From Strongylocentrotus droebachiensis (Eukaryota; Echinodermata; Echinoidea; Camarodonta; Strongylocentrotidae), in assembly GCA_035222895.1 (NCBI GenBank), contig JAVYIG010002738.1, positions 124,001-188,000 of the forward strand: a stretch of 64,000 nucleotides of DNA, given 5' to 3'. Positions 44,950-56,849 of the stretch are shown here, piece by piece; positions within the stretch are counted from its first letter, which is position 1, and each line of letters starts with the position of its first letter. A program made the position numbers and the translations under genes. A model generated the notes under the pieces. The model ran no database searches. It was given only the letters and a program-made list of their open reading frames with translations, and had not been told where the DNA came from.

Positions 44950-45655
44950 CAAGAGCTTTTTGATTTCGTTTTACTGGCTTACTACAAGAAACACATGGAT
45001 ACTTAATATTTATCAATACGTATTATTATTATACTCCCACTTTCTTCCTTCATTTCTGTTGTAATTATCAAATTATGCAAAATGTTATTGTTAATTTATT
45101 GTTATTCTATTATGCATAAATATTAGCTTATGTAGTAAAATGATGTATTTCTATCTATATTTCATTTTGTTATACAAGAAGTGTTGCCTCACGTGTGTCT
45201 GTTTGTTTGTGTCTGTTGACTTTATATATGTTGACTATATAGATAATGTGATACGCCATTGCAAGGATTTATTTGAAATCTGTCCTTTTCAACCCTTGCT
45301 TCTATTTAAAATATATCCACGATAAAATAAAGGACGGCTGAAACCGGAAAGGACGTGGGGTAGGTATAGAAATCATTGTAACATCATTTTTATGCCGAAG
45401 TAAAATGTATTCGTTGTATACCCCTAGCAAATGGATATAATAATTGAAAACGGGAAATGAATAAGTAAACTGTAACATACCTCTTTTCACTTTACTTTTA
45501 TAAGGTGCGCGGCGTTTACAGATAATTTGAACTGTTCATCTCACAGCCGACAAACCAAAAATCTCTCGAAAAGTGATTTTGTTTCAATTATCGGATCAAC
45601 TCAATTCAAGTTCGAGTTTAATTTAAAATATATTCAAATAAATAGTAATTCAATT
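44950..45655. other. No recognisable feature
   Basis: AT-rich; short open frames at 45140-45325 and 45302-45490 have no domain recognised. Confidence 0.4.
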
Positions 45656-45935
45656 CAACAGCTTTTTTCGGCGTCGGGAAAATAACGTAGAGCCAATATT
45701 GGGTGTCGGACATTCTAAAATCGGGCCAACGTCAGAATTATTTTGATGTTTGGCTCCAATTTCAAAATAATGATGTTGAACCAATGTCAGAATATACTGT
45801 TAGCCCAACGTAATTTCCCGTCATGGGGCCGTCAAGCTCGAGCCAACGTCAGAATTTAGTGTTGGCCCGATACATCAAGGTATATTGGCCTAACGTTGGC
45901 CCTTGTCCATGTCGTATGTCGTATTGTCAGCTGGG
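45656..45935. repeat. Degenerate GCCAACGTCAGAAT-type repeat
   Basis: The words gccaacgtcagaat, ggcccgat, ccaatgtcagaata and aacgttggccc recur irregularly in both orientations over about 250 bases, giving several small hairpins. Confidence 0.6.
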
Positions 45936-46059
45936 AGTGAGGTTTGTATCATCTTAACACAGACACATAAATACACACCCACATACGCACACCCACTCAC
46001 ACACGCAAAGTTGTAGTTAGTTTAATACATACAATCTTCATTCAAATGGTTGTTCTTCC

Positions 46060-46190
46060 CGCCCTGTATGCCTACCCATTTACATCACCTGGGTGGAGAA
46101 TGGCAAATGTAGATTAAGTAAAGGACATAATGTGCCACTGCAGGACTCGAACCACGAACCATGTGATCCACAGTCCTTTTTATACACATT
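46060..46190 (-). repeat. tRNA-derived SINE (family 1), 5' part
   Basis: On the - strand: aaggactgtggatcacatgg, then the B box ggttcgagtcc, then ctttacttaatctacatttg and cacccaggtg, matching the copies at 105-335 and 38985-39365. The 3' body is missing. A CA-rich stretch precedes it on the + strand. Confidence 0.85.
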
Positions 46191-47391
46191 TGCAAATGTG
46201 GCACGGTCGATTATCTAGTATTCATTTTACATTACATTTTTTCATCCTCATTTAAAGAGCAACTGTTGCAGAACACCTGAAATTTAAAAGTGTTTCAAGA
46301 AGGGGAGTTGGGCCCATAACATGAACCAAATTAAGCAAAGCACGTGTAGAATATCAATGTAAGAACCTGTGACATTCCCCACCCCCACCCTCCCCTCCCC
46401 TAGAATAACAAAGACAATAAATCTCCTTAAACTGTGCCTGCTTAATAGATAAACGATGTTTCTCTCGTTTTGACTCCTTGTGTAGAGAAGGATACTGGCG
46501 ATACTATTCACATGATTGTACGGCTTTGACCTAAGATTCAGCAAACGCTAATTGGCTATTGTGTTGCAAGCAAATGTTTCAAGGTTGAAAAAAAAACCTG
46601 AATATATGTCTTTTCTCTTCGCAGCGTATGACCAATTCTAAATCATAATGTACGAACAGATGTCGAGCTCTATTCATACTCTAGTTCGGATCGAGGGGCG
46701 AATATAATGATTTATTCGAACCCTGCATTTACTTTGAAATATGCTGTCAATTCAAGGATAACCATTTCTGTTCATAGTTCCAAACAAGGCACTAAATATT
46801 ATGTGGTTGACATAAAGTTTAAGTTCAAAATTCTAATCCAGTTTATAGTTGGTAAAGTTTAGTCAAGGCACGATAGGGCCAACCCGATCGCTACTAACAT
46901 AAAAAGTCGACATGGTATTCATCAGTACAGTAATAACGGATAGATGTTAGCTCTAAAAACTGGCCGAATATCCTCATATTCATGTGTCGAGTTGACCGAA
47001 TATATGATATTTTGTTTTCATGTATATTCCTCTGCGAGGTGCCCGCATATATGATTGTATGTCTTATCTAATGTGTGTTGATTACAAAATGAATTTGTTT
47101 CCCACATTAACAATATTTTAGAACCAAATATGTCAGTGCATGTGTACATGGCAAACGACGAGTGCCATTGTGATGTAAACTGAATCATATAGTGAAGCAT
47201 TTTATTACTTAAAAGGATGCCGTGAATAAAAAAAAAAGTGGAAAAGCATTGATCGTGTAGACTAATGAGTGGTTTATACCTTCACGAAACTTTATTTATC
47301 AATTTCTCTGAGTCTATAAGTTAATCAATATAATTCTGAGAAGATATGAAGTGAGTCACATGAATACATAACAAAGGAAACGCTATTGGCG
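46191..47391. other. No recognisable feature
   Basis: AT-rich. The open frames at 46284-46544 and 47018-47200 on the - strand have no recognised domain. Confidence 0.4.
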
Positions 47392-48240
47392 GTCTCGCCT
47401 GCATTGCGCAATTTGATATGATGAAAAATTGAGGTTGGAACATTATTTATAGGCAAGGTGGCCCATTAGCAGACCCCAAAAATGAAATCCTCTGAATATA
47501 ATCAGCATTTTGAAGTGAATATTGACCAAGAATTATCAGAAGAATATTTACTATTAATAATTTTACCAGAATCGATAACTTGAATCAAATATGAACAAAT
47601 TAATTTAAAAAAATGATTTATTAATTCTCATATTAAGTTGTGAAAACATAATTCAAGTCTACTGACCTAAAATGACCTTTGACCTTGTGACCTGGAACTT
47701 GTGTCATATGATTTGTGATACCTGATAACCCTTGGGTACAAGTTTCATGGAATTTAATATGCTTAAAAATTCAGAATCTTGATGTTGATGCCACAACAAA
47801 GTCTAAGTTTGTTGACCTTAAATGACCTTTGACCTTAACTTAGTGACCTGAAATTCTACACACATGATTAGGGATACTTTATACCTCTATAGTCCAAGTT
47901 TCATTGACTAAAAACGTATACTTTCAAATTATATCAACAATTCAAAAACTTAACCTTAGGTTAAGTTTTCGATGATGATGCCACAACAGGGTCCAAGTCT
48001 GTTGACCTGAAATGACCTTTGACCTTGACTTTGTGACCTGAAATTCTACTTACATGGTTGGGGATACTTGATAACCCTATAGTTTAAGTTTTATTGACTA
48101 AGAACTTATACTTTACAAATTATATCAAAAATTCAAAAACTTAACCTTACGTTAAGTTTTTGATGTTGACGCCGTCGCCGCCGCCGCCGCCACCGGAAAA
48201 GCGGCGCCTATGTCTCGCTTGTTTGCTTCGCAGGCGAGAC
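47392..48240. mobile_element. DR1-bearing element upstream of GT31 gene 2
   Basis: Bounded by perfect 11-bp inverted ends, gtctcgcctgc (47392-47402) and gcaggcgagac (48230-48240). Inside are about three units of 150-190 bases, each with ccaagtctgttgacctgaaa-like sequence, the perfect direct repeat tgacctttgacct (47673-47685, 47823-47835, 48013-48025) and a further tgacct half-site. Two units carry the palindrome cttaacctta-gttaag. A (GCC)n tract precedes the right end, where gtctcgc/gcgagac could form a terminal hairpin. No target duplication was found, so the superfamily is unassigned. Confidence 0.75.
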
Positions 48241-48699
48241 AAAAACTGGGAAACTGATCACCATCTATTGCGCTTTCAGGAGAAACAGACTCTATCGATC
48301 GCGGGACATTGCTACAATTTCGTTTCGGGTCAAAAAATTTCAGACCTCTACTATTTCTACGTTCGCTAACTGAGCGGAGAGCAGTTCAACTCATCGCGTG
48401 GCTGCAGTGACGGAATGTAATATGGCTGGATCGTATCTTCGTCTGTTAAAAGGTTTTTAAGAGGACAATTTGTTATATTGGAGTGACTGATTGGCAATAT
48501 CGACATTTTTTCAAATGTTCACCACGTTTTATCATTGTGATCAACTACCAAATGTAATAACTTCAACAATAGTGATAGACCAACACGTTTTTAACGCAGT
48601 TGGACATGAAGACTGGATCCAGGCTCTGAAAGCACAATAATTAATCAACATACTAATGGACCCTACTCTTTTTATCAGTGGAATTAACCAGTCGACACG

Positions 48700-49836
48700 A
48701 TGAGATACAGAAAGGTGCAGCTTATGATCTTTGCGTTCTGTATTGCTACTTCATGTATTGTCATCGGCCATAACTACTCCACTTCTTATGGATTAGAAAA
48801 AGTCATCAAAGGAAGATTACTACAAAGAGCTGGTTTTTCAAATGTGATAAACAAAACAATCAACGCTGTGGGATATAATCTCACGGCACAAATGCAAATA
48901 CTACCCGAACCTGTGAGATATAATGTCACGACACAAACACCACCCAAACAGAAACCCACACCGGTTCCATTGCTCGGATGGCGGAAGAATGTACACTGGG
49001 AGCCAGGAGCTGAGCTGGATATATATGATTTTTTAATCAATCCTGTCGATAAGTGCAACACTGGAAAAGATAATATTACATTACTTGTCTTAATTAAATC
49101 AGCACCAGGTAATACTGGACGCAGGGATGCTGTCAGGCGGACGTTCATCAGTGGGGCCCTGAAATTTAATGTGTCCACCAGGTTTTTTTTTATCATGGGA
49201 GATTCCGAAGCACAAGACGAGAGGGAAAAGATTCAGGAAGAGGCCCGAAGACATAAAGATATCCTGAAGGTGGGCTTCCACGACGGTTATTACAATCTCA
49301 CCATCAAACTCGTCATGGCGTTTAAATGGGCCTTGCAATTTTGCAACAATAGTAAATTCTTGATGTCGATGGATGATGATACCATGATTGATATCGTGAC
49401 CCTGGTCAACGACCTCGATGCTTTACCTCCAAAGGATCGCTCTCAATACGTGCTGGGATCTAGGTCAGGGTGGTTAAGTCCACATCGTAACGTAAAGAGT
49501 AAATGGTACATACCAGAGGACATCTACCCTAATAAGACGTACCCTCCATATCCATTAGGGCCTGGGTATGTTATGTCACGTCACGTAGTCGAAAAACTCT
49601 ATCTGATATCCAGAGAAACCCCAGCAACGATACCGTTTGACGATGTTTATTGCGGTATACTCTTGCATAAGTTAAACATCAGCATCGTTCACCGACCTAG
49701 ATGGTTTAAAGACCGCCATCCGCAAAAGAAAAAGCAGGATTATGTAAGGATTGAGTTATCACCGCAGAAAATGGAGAAAGCTTGGATAAGTTTGGAAGAA
49801 GATTTGAAAAATAGAACTCTCGGCCCCGACTCATGA
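48700..49836 (+). CDS. Beta-1,3-galactosyltransferase-like GT31 enzyme, copy 2
   Basis: A 378-residue type II Golgi glycosyltransferase, paralogue of the gene at 14984. Membrane anchor about 6-23, then a stem with sequons N51, N60 and N75. GT31 motifs: RRDAVRRTF (141-149), FFIMGD (163-168), HDGYYNLTIK (194-203, the more canonical NLT form and an added sequon), DDD at 225-227, YPPYPLGPGYVMS (281-293) and FDDVYCG (313-319). Against copy 1, residues 70-246 differ at 7 places and 281-378 at 2, but 247-280 differ at 15 plus one inserted residue. The first ~65 residues are also divergent. Single exon, same ATG context and same leader as copy 1. It has a different upstream region, including a DR1-bearing element about 460 bases before the start. 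Confidence 0.95.
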   Translation: MRYRKVQLMIFAFCIATSCIVIGHNYSTSYGLEKVIKGRLLQRAGFSNVINKTINAVGYNLTAQMQILPEPVRYNVTTQTPPKQKPTPVPLLGWRKNVHWEPGAELDIYDFLINPVDKCNTGKDNITLLVLIKSAPGNTGRRDAVRRTFISGALKFNVSTRFFFIMGDSEAQDEREKIQEEARRHKDILKVGFHDGYYNLTIKLVMAFKWALQFCNNSKFLMSMDDDTMIDIVTLVNDLDALPPKDRSQYVLGSRSGWLSPHRNVKSKWYIPEDIYPNKTYPPYPLGPGYVMSRHVVEKLYLISRETPATIPFDDVYCGILLHKLNISIVHRPRWFKDRHPQKKKQDYVRIELSPQKMEKAWISLEEDLKNRTLGPDS

Positions 49837-50328
49837 AGAGTTTATTTATGTATTTCTGGTATTGAGACAGGGTGACTCATTATCACTAATAATGGTGGTT
49901 TTCCATGAGGCCATGTTAATCATATTCAAAAACAATAGTTACAAAAAAACATATATGTACAATAATAATAATAACAAAATCATGAACATAAATTTATGAC
50001 AGCAACCGACAACGAATAAGTAAGAACATGTATCAACATATGTACAATATTTGGTATCCTCGTAATGAAAGTTCGTTTGCTTTGTTTTGCTTTGTTTTGC
50101 TTTGCTTTGCTTTCTTGTTCAAGAAAACGTTGCTGCATATTTATAATATTTATAATAACTCATTGTTATTATTGTTTTCATTATTTATGATTTAAGTACT
50201 ATGTATTGTTTATATCTGGAGTCATTTAAAACTGTTAAAGCATAATAATGATATTTATATGTCTATGGAATTATTTTTACCTTGTAAATTCACTTGCATC
50301 AGCCTCCAGCTGTATTGTTGAATATTAG

Positions 50329-50334
50329 AATAAA
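50329..50334 (+). terminator. Polyadenylation signal of GT31 copy 2
   Basis: aataaa at the same relative position as in copy 1. The LINE insertion at 50758 lies beyond it, so the presumed transcript is spared. Confidence 0.55.
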
Positions 50335-50757
50335 ACCTTATCAAATCATATCGAATATAATAGTATAGACGGTAATTAATTTTTAAATCCGATGGAAAGT
50401 AAATATTAGCATATTTCGGTATGTATTAGACTTTGAAAAAAGGCAACATGAATTTTTGAGAGTTCATAAACAAAGTAGAAAAACTACTTCGGCTCAGTTA
50501 AGAAAGTCATTAGGGATACCAATATTGTTACATACATATTTATAACAACAAAAATATTACAGGATAGTAAATTACTGGATGATATGCAAAATTAATACAT
50601 GTAATCTACATGTATAGCAATCGGATGTACACTCTTTCATAATTGACAATGAATTGTATGAAATTAGTCTTTCAGTTTGAGGGGGCTTATATCGTCCTAT
50701 TTTAAGAAACAGACAATCAAATATTTTGTGCATGCAGGACAATTGCAAATGTTATAT

Positions 50758-51585
50758 CGAATATATGTGATTAAACCGTCAAAGAAGCTGCGTATTCTTG
50801 GCGTCGTCTTTGACAACCTCATGCTGCCAGATGTTCACGTCTCAAATGTAGTCAGGACTGTCAAATATCATATCCGGAACTTATGCAGGATTAGAAAATA
50901 TCTTGACGAAAGTACCACTCATGCTGCAGTCCGTGCCTTAGTTTTATCTCGTCTTGATTATTGTAACAGTTTGTTGAGTGGCACAACAGAAAAGAACATT
51001 CACCGTCTTCAGCTTCTCCAGAACCAGTCTGCACGCCTCATCTTCAAACAACCAAAGAGCACACACACCACGCCCTTGTTGAACTCTCTGCATTGGCTTC
51101 CTATTCAACAGCGAGTGCTCTTCAAGACCTCCACCCTTGTCTTTAAGTCGTTACACAATCTCTCTCCCTCATATCTTACTGATCTCGTTCATGTTAGGCA
51201 CTCCAGTTACAACCTAAGATCCAACACTCGTACAGTTTTAGATACCCCAAGGTGTCGAACCAATGCTGGTAAGCGGGCATTCATAGCCACTGCTCCAAAA
51301 TCATGGAACAATCTCCCCAATTTTGTACAAACTGCTGATTCTCTAATGACTTTCAAAAAACACCTCAAAACACACTTGTTTAACTAATGCCCGCTTACCA
51401 GCACTTGTTCTTGCTCTTCTATTATCTGTCTTACCCTTTATTTTGTTCATTCCTATATTGTTACATACATGTCTGTTGTTAAGCATCTTTCTATTTTGTT
51501 AATTGTTCATTGTATATGTTAATTAAGCGCTTTGTATCTACTTGTAGAAAAGGCGCTATACAAATGTTCATTATTATTATTATAT
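50758..51585 (+). mobile_element. 5'-truncated CR1-group LINE insertion
   Basis: Interrupts sequence that is continuous in copy 1 (aatgttatatccttgtcaac at 17151-17170). The frame 50758-51387 encodes the end of a LINE reverse transcriptase: KKLRILGVVFDNLML, LVLSRLDYCNSLLSG, LQLLQNQSARLIF, LHWLPIQQRVLFK, YNLRSNT and FKKHLKTHLFN. It is intact to its stop codon. The 3' UTR ends in ggcgctatacaaatgttcat, then (att)n. The target duplication, probably tatat or ttatat, merges with the tail. It was inserted after segmental duplication 1 and looks young. Confidence 0.95.
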
Positions 51586-52605
51586 CCTTGTCAACTATTT
51601 ACTGTTTTGCGAACCACATTTATACTCAGTCTCCTGTTTGAAACTGTTAACAGAAATACTTATCAAGGAGTCTGCAGCATCTTTCAATGTAGATATATAT
51701 AATGGTCGTATATATTTAATGGCGTCCCTCTAACAAAACGAGAGAATGTATAAAGCTCGAAACATGTTCGTACAAATAGATTTAGAGTATGCCATACACT
51801 GTGAGAAAAAAAATATATTCAGTGTCTGTGATTTCAACTGTGGAACTTTTGCTATCAACACAATAGCGAACGCCATTTTACTAGCTCTATATATGCAACA
51901 TCGACAGAACTGCTTGGTTAATAACCCACACAGGTATATTTGCAAGCCCAAAACTTGACTATAAGATTAATTGGATAACATAAAAATAGTGTTTGATGGT
52001 TGTTACTTCCTAAATCAAGAAGTTATCGTTACTATTCTTATTACTATTACTATCACTATAATTATCATAGTCACTATCAATATCGCTTTAACTAATTTGA
52101 GAGCGTATATGAACTCGAACATGGAATTATTATATTCATCAAAAGTGTTTATTTAAAAATTAAATTCTTTCAACCAAGGACTCCAAATTTCTCATACCTA
52201 TCTTTATTCTATTTTTTGAAGTCAGATATGGAGAAGGAAGAAGTATTGCACATTTCCCGTTATTTTCTATGCGGTCTGAGATTCCTGAAAGATAACATAA
52301 AATGGATGAGAATTGTAAGAGAGACTGAGAGAGAGAGTTAGGCAGATAGAGATAGAGAGAGAAAGATAGAGAGCGGAGAGAGAGGGGGAGGGGAGAAAAT
52401 AATATGAAATATTAAACCTTGTCACAAAAATACTCTGGAAAATCCCCTTTTCGCGGTACTCGAATTCCTATATATATTTTTCATTCAAAGGGACTTGGTA
52501 ACACTGTTCAGATAAGAGAAATGGTGCTAATGTAGTGACTTTAATGCTAGGTGTATATTTAAAGATGATCTGGAAGTGTAAGCGAAAACAGAACATTATT
52601 AATGA

Positions 52606-54073
52606 TACAAATTGAGGAAAACAGATTTGATCGATTCTTTAATTCTCTCAAGTATATTATCACAATTAATTACGATTTAGGTAAACGTAAATCGTCACAA
52701 AGCCACAATTTTGCTCTTTATACCATTCCTTACATTTAAGTGTTGAGAGATGTTTAAAAGCCTGGCCTTTAACTTATATTCATGAAAAATCGATTGGGAA
52801 AATTCAGAGATGGTTGAGAGAATTTATTGTTAGAGGGTGTCGCACAGTGACGCCTTCCAAGATAACCATAAATATCTTTGTGGTTTGAGAATTTGTTCAG
52901 GATTTGTTGCATGTTAGAGGGTTAGTACGGTAAAAAACATATAATAAGTAACATTTTATACAAAAATCACTCAGTGTTTTCATGAACCTTCACCCCCCCC
53001 CCTCACACTTATTTAGGTATGCATGTTCCCTCCCTTTGAAAGCACCCCCTAAGTCCGATGTGTAAAGTCAATACAGGCCGATTTGTTTTTTTTGTATGTG
53101 TATTACGAGCCGAACTTTGATGCGTGAAAAGTGACCTTTTACCGAAGATTTTGGGAGCATGAATGCGGTCCCTTCGTTCCCAAAGTACCTTCAAATATAA
53201 TCGTAAATTAGACAATGATTCGTCACGGAGGTGCATTGTGTGATTTGCCGCGTTGATTGAGACATAACAATTGTAGAAACTCAATGAGAAATTTGGTCTT
53301 TAAAAAAAAAATCCCACCCTTTACTCACATAACACGCTTATCATTTGCTACACTACGCGGCCGATCACTTAATAACACAGAGTCAGTGAGCGTGAGAAAT
53401 TCGGACATTGAAAACTAAATCTCACCCTCCGTTCATATAACTCGCACAAGTATTAACCATAATGATAGATTTTGCAGTCACGAATTTCTTACCACGACTC
53501 ATTCTCGGATCAAAAAATATATGATGTTTGATTTGGAGAGTAAGGTCTCAGCTACAATATATTAAAAGTTCGGAGACATATTTAATATATTTATGATTAG
53601 ATCATGAATGAGGTAAACAAAAAAAAAAAGCTTATCCATACATATTCAATCTATTTAACAGTGATTGACTTTTGGACCAAAATAAACACATTTTTGGGGG
53701 CAATGTTGTTTTCATCTCTCTTCATCTTCATTGGACTTTCGACCTCATTTCCACTCTGTCGTAAGCTCTTTTCATGTCATTCCATTTATTCATGTTAATT
53801 CTCATTCATGACCATTCTATGTAACTACGTGCAATATCTTCAATTCTCATAATATGCATTCTCATTCCGAGTCATCGCTTGTGCTTGGCTACACTTTGCA
53901 AGTGTACGGCCAGCCTCATCATATACCTCAATAAACATAACGAAAAGGGAATACTTTCTTTCATGTATTTTATTGTCAGTGCAACCTTGCTTCCTCGTAG
54001 CTAAAATAAAAATAAGAGTTATGTTGTGTGACGAGTGAACACGCTTTCAAATATCCATTCACATTACCTCACA
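52606..54073. other. No recognisable feature
   Basis: AT-rich with a poly-C run at about 52990-53003. Open frames at 53009-53284 and 53604-53798 have no recognised domain. Confidence 0.4.
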
Positions 54074-54890
54074 CACACATATCTCTACACTATGTTACTA
54101 AATACAAAAGTGAAAGCACAACAGCTCCTATTTGATTTTAAATATACAAAATTAAAGAAAGCATTTCCGCAGTGTTGGTTGAATAGATTGAGCTATGATT
54201 TTGAACAAGAATGTAATATTTCGAATATTATAGAAATAGAAACAGCGGATAAAGTGAATGTTTTTGTAATGAAAGTGAAAGATTACTATCGTTTGTTAAT
54301 ACTTAAACATTCAAGAGAACCAAATATCATTTACTTTTGGAATTCCTTTTTAGATTTGGTTATTGACTTTGTTTGGAAGGATGTATTTTTGTTTAAATTA
54401 AAGCAAATTCGTAATAATAGAGTTAAACAATTTAATTTCAAGATGATTCATAGGTTTATTGCCTAAAAATAAAACTAATATGAATGGCAAATTGTTAAAA
54501 ACAATTTATGCAACTCTTGTGGACAAGTTGACTCAACTTTTCATTTTATGTTATATTGCAAGGATGTGACTTTGTTTTGGAAAATAATATGTAATTTGAT
54601 ATTTATTCTATTCCAAAAAGAAATACAAATAGACAAAAAGATAATAGTTGTAGGTAAGGATATTGGAAACAAGAAATATTCACTTCTGAATATTATTTTA
54701 AATTATGCTCAACAATATGCAATTCATAAATGTTACGTTAAGAATATTGTTCATATTTCTGTTTACTACCCACATGCTTTGTTTTTTTAATTCAAGTCGT
54801 TGCTAAGATTATTTTTAAGATATGAATGTGTTAGCAAAGAAAATAATGCTAAGCTGGAAGAATTGTTGAATATACTTTAATTTTTAGCCT
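54074..54890 (+). pseudogene. L1/Tx1-like LINE ORF2 C-terminus, decayed
   Basis: The first open stretch (to 54466) is Lys/Asn/Phe-rich and ends FNFKMIHRFIA. After a stop and frameshift it continues as CNSCGQVDSTFHFMLYCK and VTLFWKIICNLI. The CxxC-H-C pattern and the following FW match the LINE zf-RVT tail, like that of the element at 27568 but clearly a different, more diverged family. A retroposon-like 3' end (tggaaataaaaacc) lies at 54947-54960. Confidence 0.75.
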
Positions 54891-54960
54891 ATGTTATGTT
54901 TCACTCATTCATTGAGTTATTAATGTAAATATGTATTGCTATTATGGAAATAAAAACCTC

Positions 54961-56224
54961 TCTTGAGGATAAGAGAACAAAATTAATACTATAAAGTGAA
55001 AAGAAAAAATTACATTGATTCCACAATTTCATACATCATTTTGGGATTCTAAAATCCCAAACAAAACAACAACAAAAAATGCATGTAGTTCATCTCACTT
55101 GAGACCTCTTTACAGTTACTATAAACAAATGTTGAATATCACATTAAATAATTATAAAAATGTTGTCCTTTTTCAAACACTAGTCGGGATCTAAACAGTA
55201 ATTCCATAAAATGTATACAGGTAAATTGTCAGCATGATTTAAAGAATTGGAAAACTAAACAAAGCACTTGGATTCACATATTGAATTCTACTTTCAGGTT
55301 TTCATACAGGTGGAAAATGGAACATCACAACAAAAAATAATTCCTTAACTTTATAACTTGTATTAGTGTCATATATGGAATAAAATATAATTTTGTTTCT
55401 CTCACATTGAGTAGACAATATCTTGCATTTAGATTTCATGCCAACCAATAAATATGTAAAAATATATGATGAGTGGTGGAGTTGTTAATGTGCTAGGAAG
55501 TCTAGTTTTGTCTTCACTGCTTCTAGGCTTTGGAGGCTTGCATTTCTTAACAGTCTATTAGGGACAAAGATGAAAATAGTTTGGAAAATGAAATGGTTAA
55601 TTCTCCTAAAATTCACAGATTTCACTAATCATTGTCCTTAAAAAGAAACAGCCATTATATTGGCATTTCTATAGTAATTGAGGTTATATTTTTATTTCAG
55701 ATAGATTTTGAAATATAAACAATGATGTTCATTTATGTGCAAACGGACAACATAAACCTGCATACTACTTGATATTCATAAAAGACATATTTCTTTTTTT
55801 TAATGTTCTGTTCCCTTGAGGGAAAAGCAATCCAAGCAACAATTTCTGAATTGTAGCGATAATCGTTCGCCTTTGCTGTTCTTCAATAATACTTGACAAG
55901 CAGTATTAATTAATTTTTCAATGACCCATGATAAATTCGTTTAACAGTTGATCCCCTTGGTTGATTCTTTTGTTCGGATTATTTGGCGGCGAGAGATAGA
56001 CGTGAACGGTCTCACGCTTAACGACGTTGTATTATTATTCTTATTTGTTCATCGTCTCTCTACGATGGCATGCTCTTTGAATCAAAAACAGCTTTTATTG
56101 TTAGGCTTCCTGAAAGAAATTTCAATTGTTGTTAAGAAATTTCTGGTTGCACTCTGTACATTATGATGATGTGTTTGATCTAGTTTGTAATAACAAGATC
56201 AAACACATGATGAAAATCTACTGG
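54961..56224. other. No recognisable feature
   Basis: AT-rich. The frame 55948-56166 has no domain recognised. A short inverted repeat (tgtttgatctagtttg / aacaagatcaaaca) lies at 56171-56206. Confidence 0.4.
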
Positions 56225-56440
56225 GTGCATGCCAATAGGTTCTTTACAACAATAAACATTTGCCACACTCCACCCAGCTGAAGTAAATGGATACCTGGTA
56301 GGAATTTATTCCTTGAAATGCTAGAGTGCCGTATGGCAGCCGTGCTAAAGCCAGGGTAATAATCGGGAGCGCCAGGAGGGTCGAATCTGACTGGCATGAG
56401 CGCTATACAAGAACCCACTATTATTATCAGGTGGGCTGTA
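56225..56440 (+). repeat. SINE family 1, 3' part
   Basis: Body blocks catttgccacactccaccca and aaatggatacctggtaggaa, then the tail gagcgctatacaagaaccca followed by ctattattat. The tRNA-like head is absent or decayed. Confidence 0.7.
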
Positions 56441-56849
56441 TATCGTACAGACCACCTTATAATTTCGTTAGAATTGCCTTTATTAAATGTTTTTCTTATT
56501 TCTAACCACTTTTTTGTGAAGAAGATAACACGAAAATGGCTGAATCAAAATCCTTGAAATTTGGCACACATATGTAAAGGCATATGTACAAAGCACAATA
56601 ACGTTTTCAACATTGACCTTTACTGTTTATGACTTATAGTTATGACTTATGTTTTGTGAATTGTGGCTTTCGCCCCTTTATAAATTCCCAGGCCAAACCA
56701 AGTTACACATTTTCACAGACTTAAACACGAGCAGAAGGGACTACGAAGCGACTAATCAACTATCCTATGAAAGCAGTCTTTAAACGCTAATTTTCGTAAT
56801 ACAGAATTCAGGGCCATTGAGTACAGAAAAATGAAAAAAATACCAAACA
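56441..56849. other. No recognisable feature
   Basis: AT-rich spacer; no coding potential recognised. Confidence 0.4.

Larger units (their letters stand above)
48347..52605 (+). repeat. Segmental duplication 1, copy 2
   Basis: The partner of 14715-18245, direct orientation, 33.6 kb away. It carries GT31 gene 2, its 3' region, a LINE insertion (50758-51585) and the (GA)n tract. Homology ends at about 52605, and the sequence beyond is unrelated to the GC-rich island that follows copy 1. Confidence 0.96.

Noticed and set aside
48169..48191. (GCC)n codons as a coding Pro/Ala tract
   Set aside because: It is an internal microsatellite of the DR1-bearing element, and the frame around it ends without a domain.
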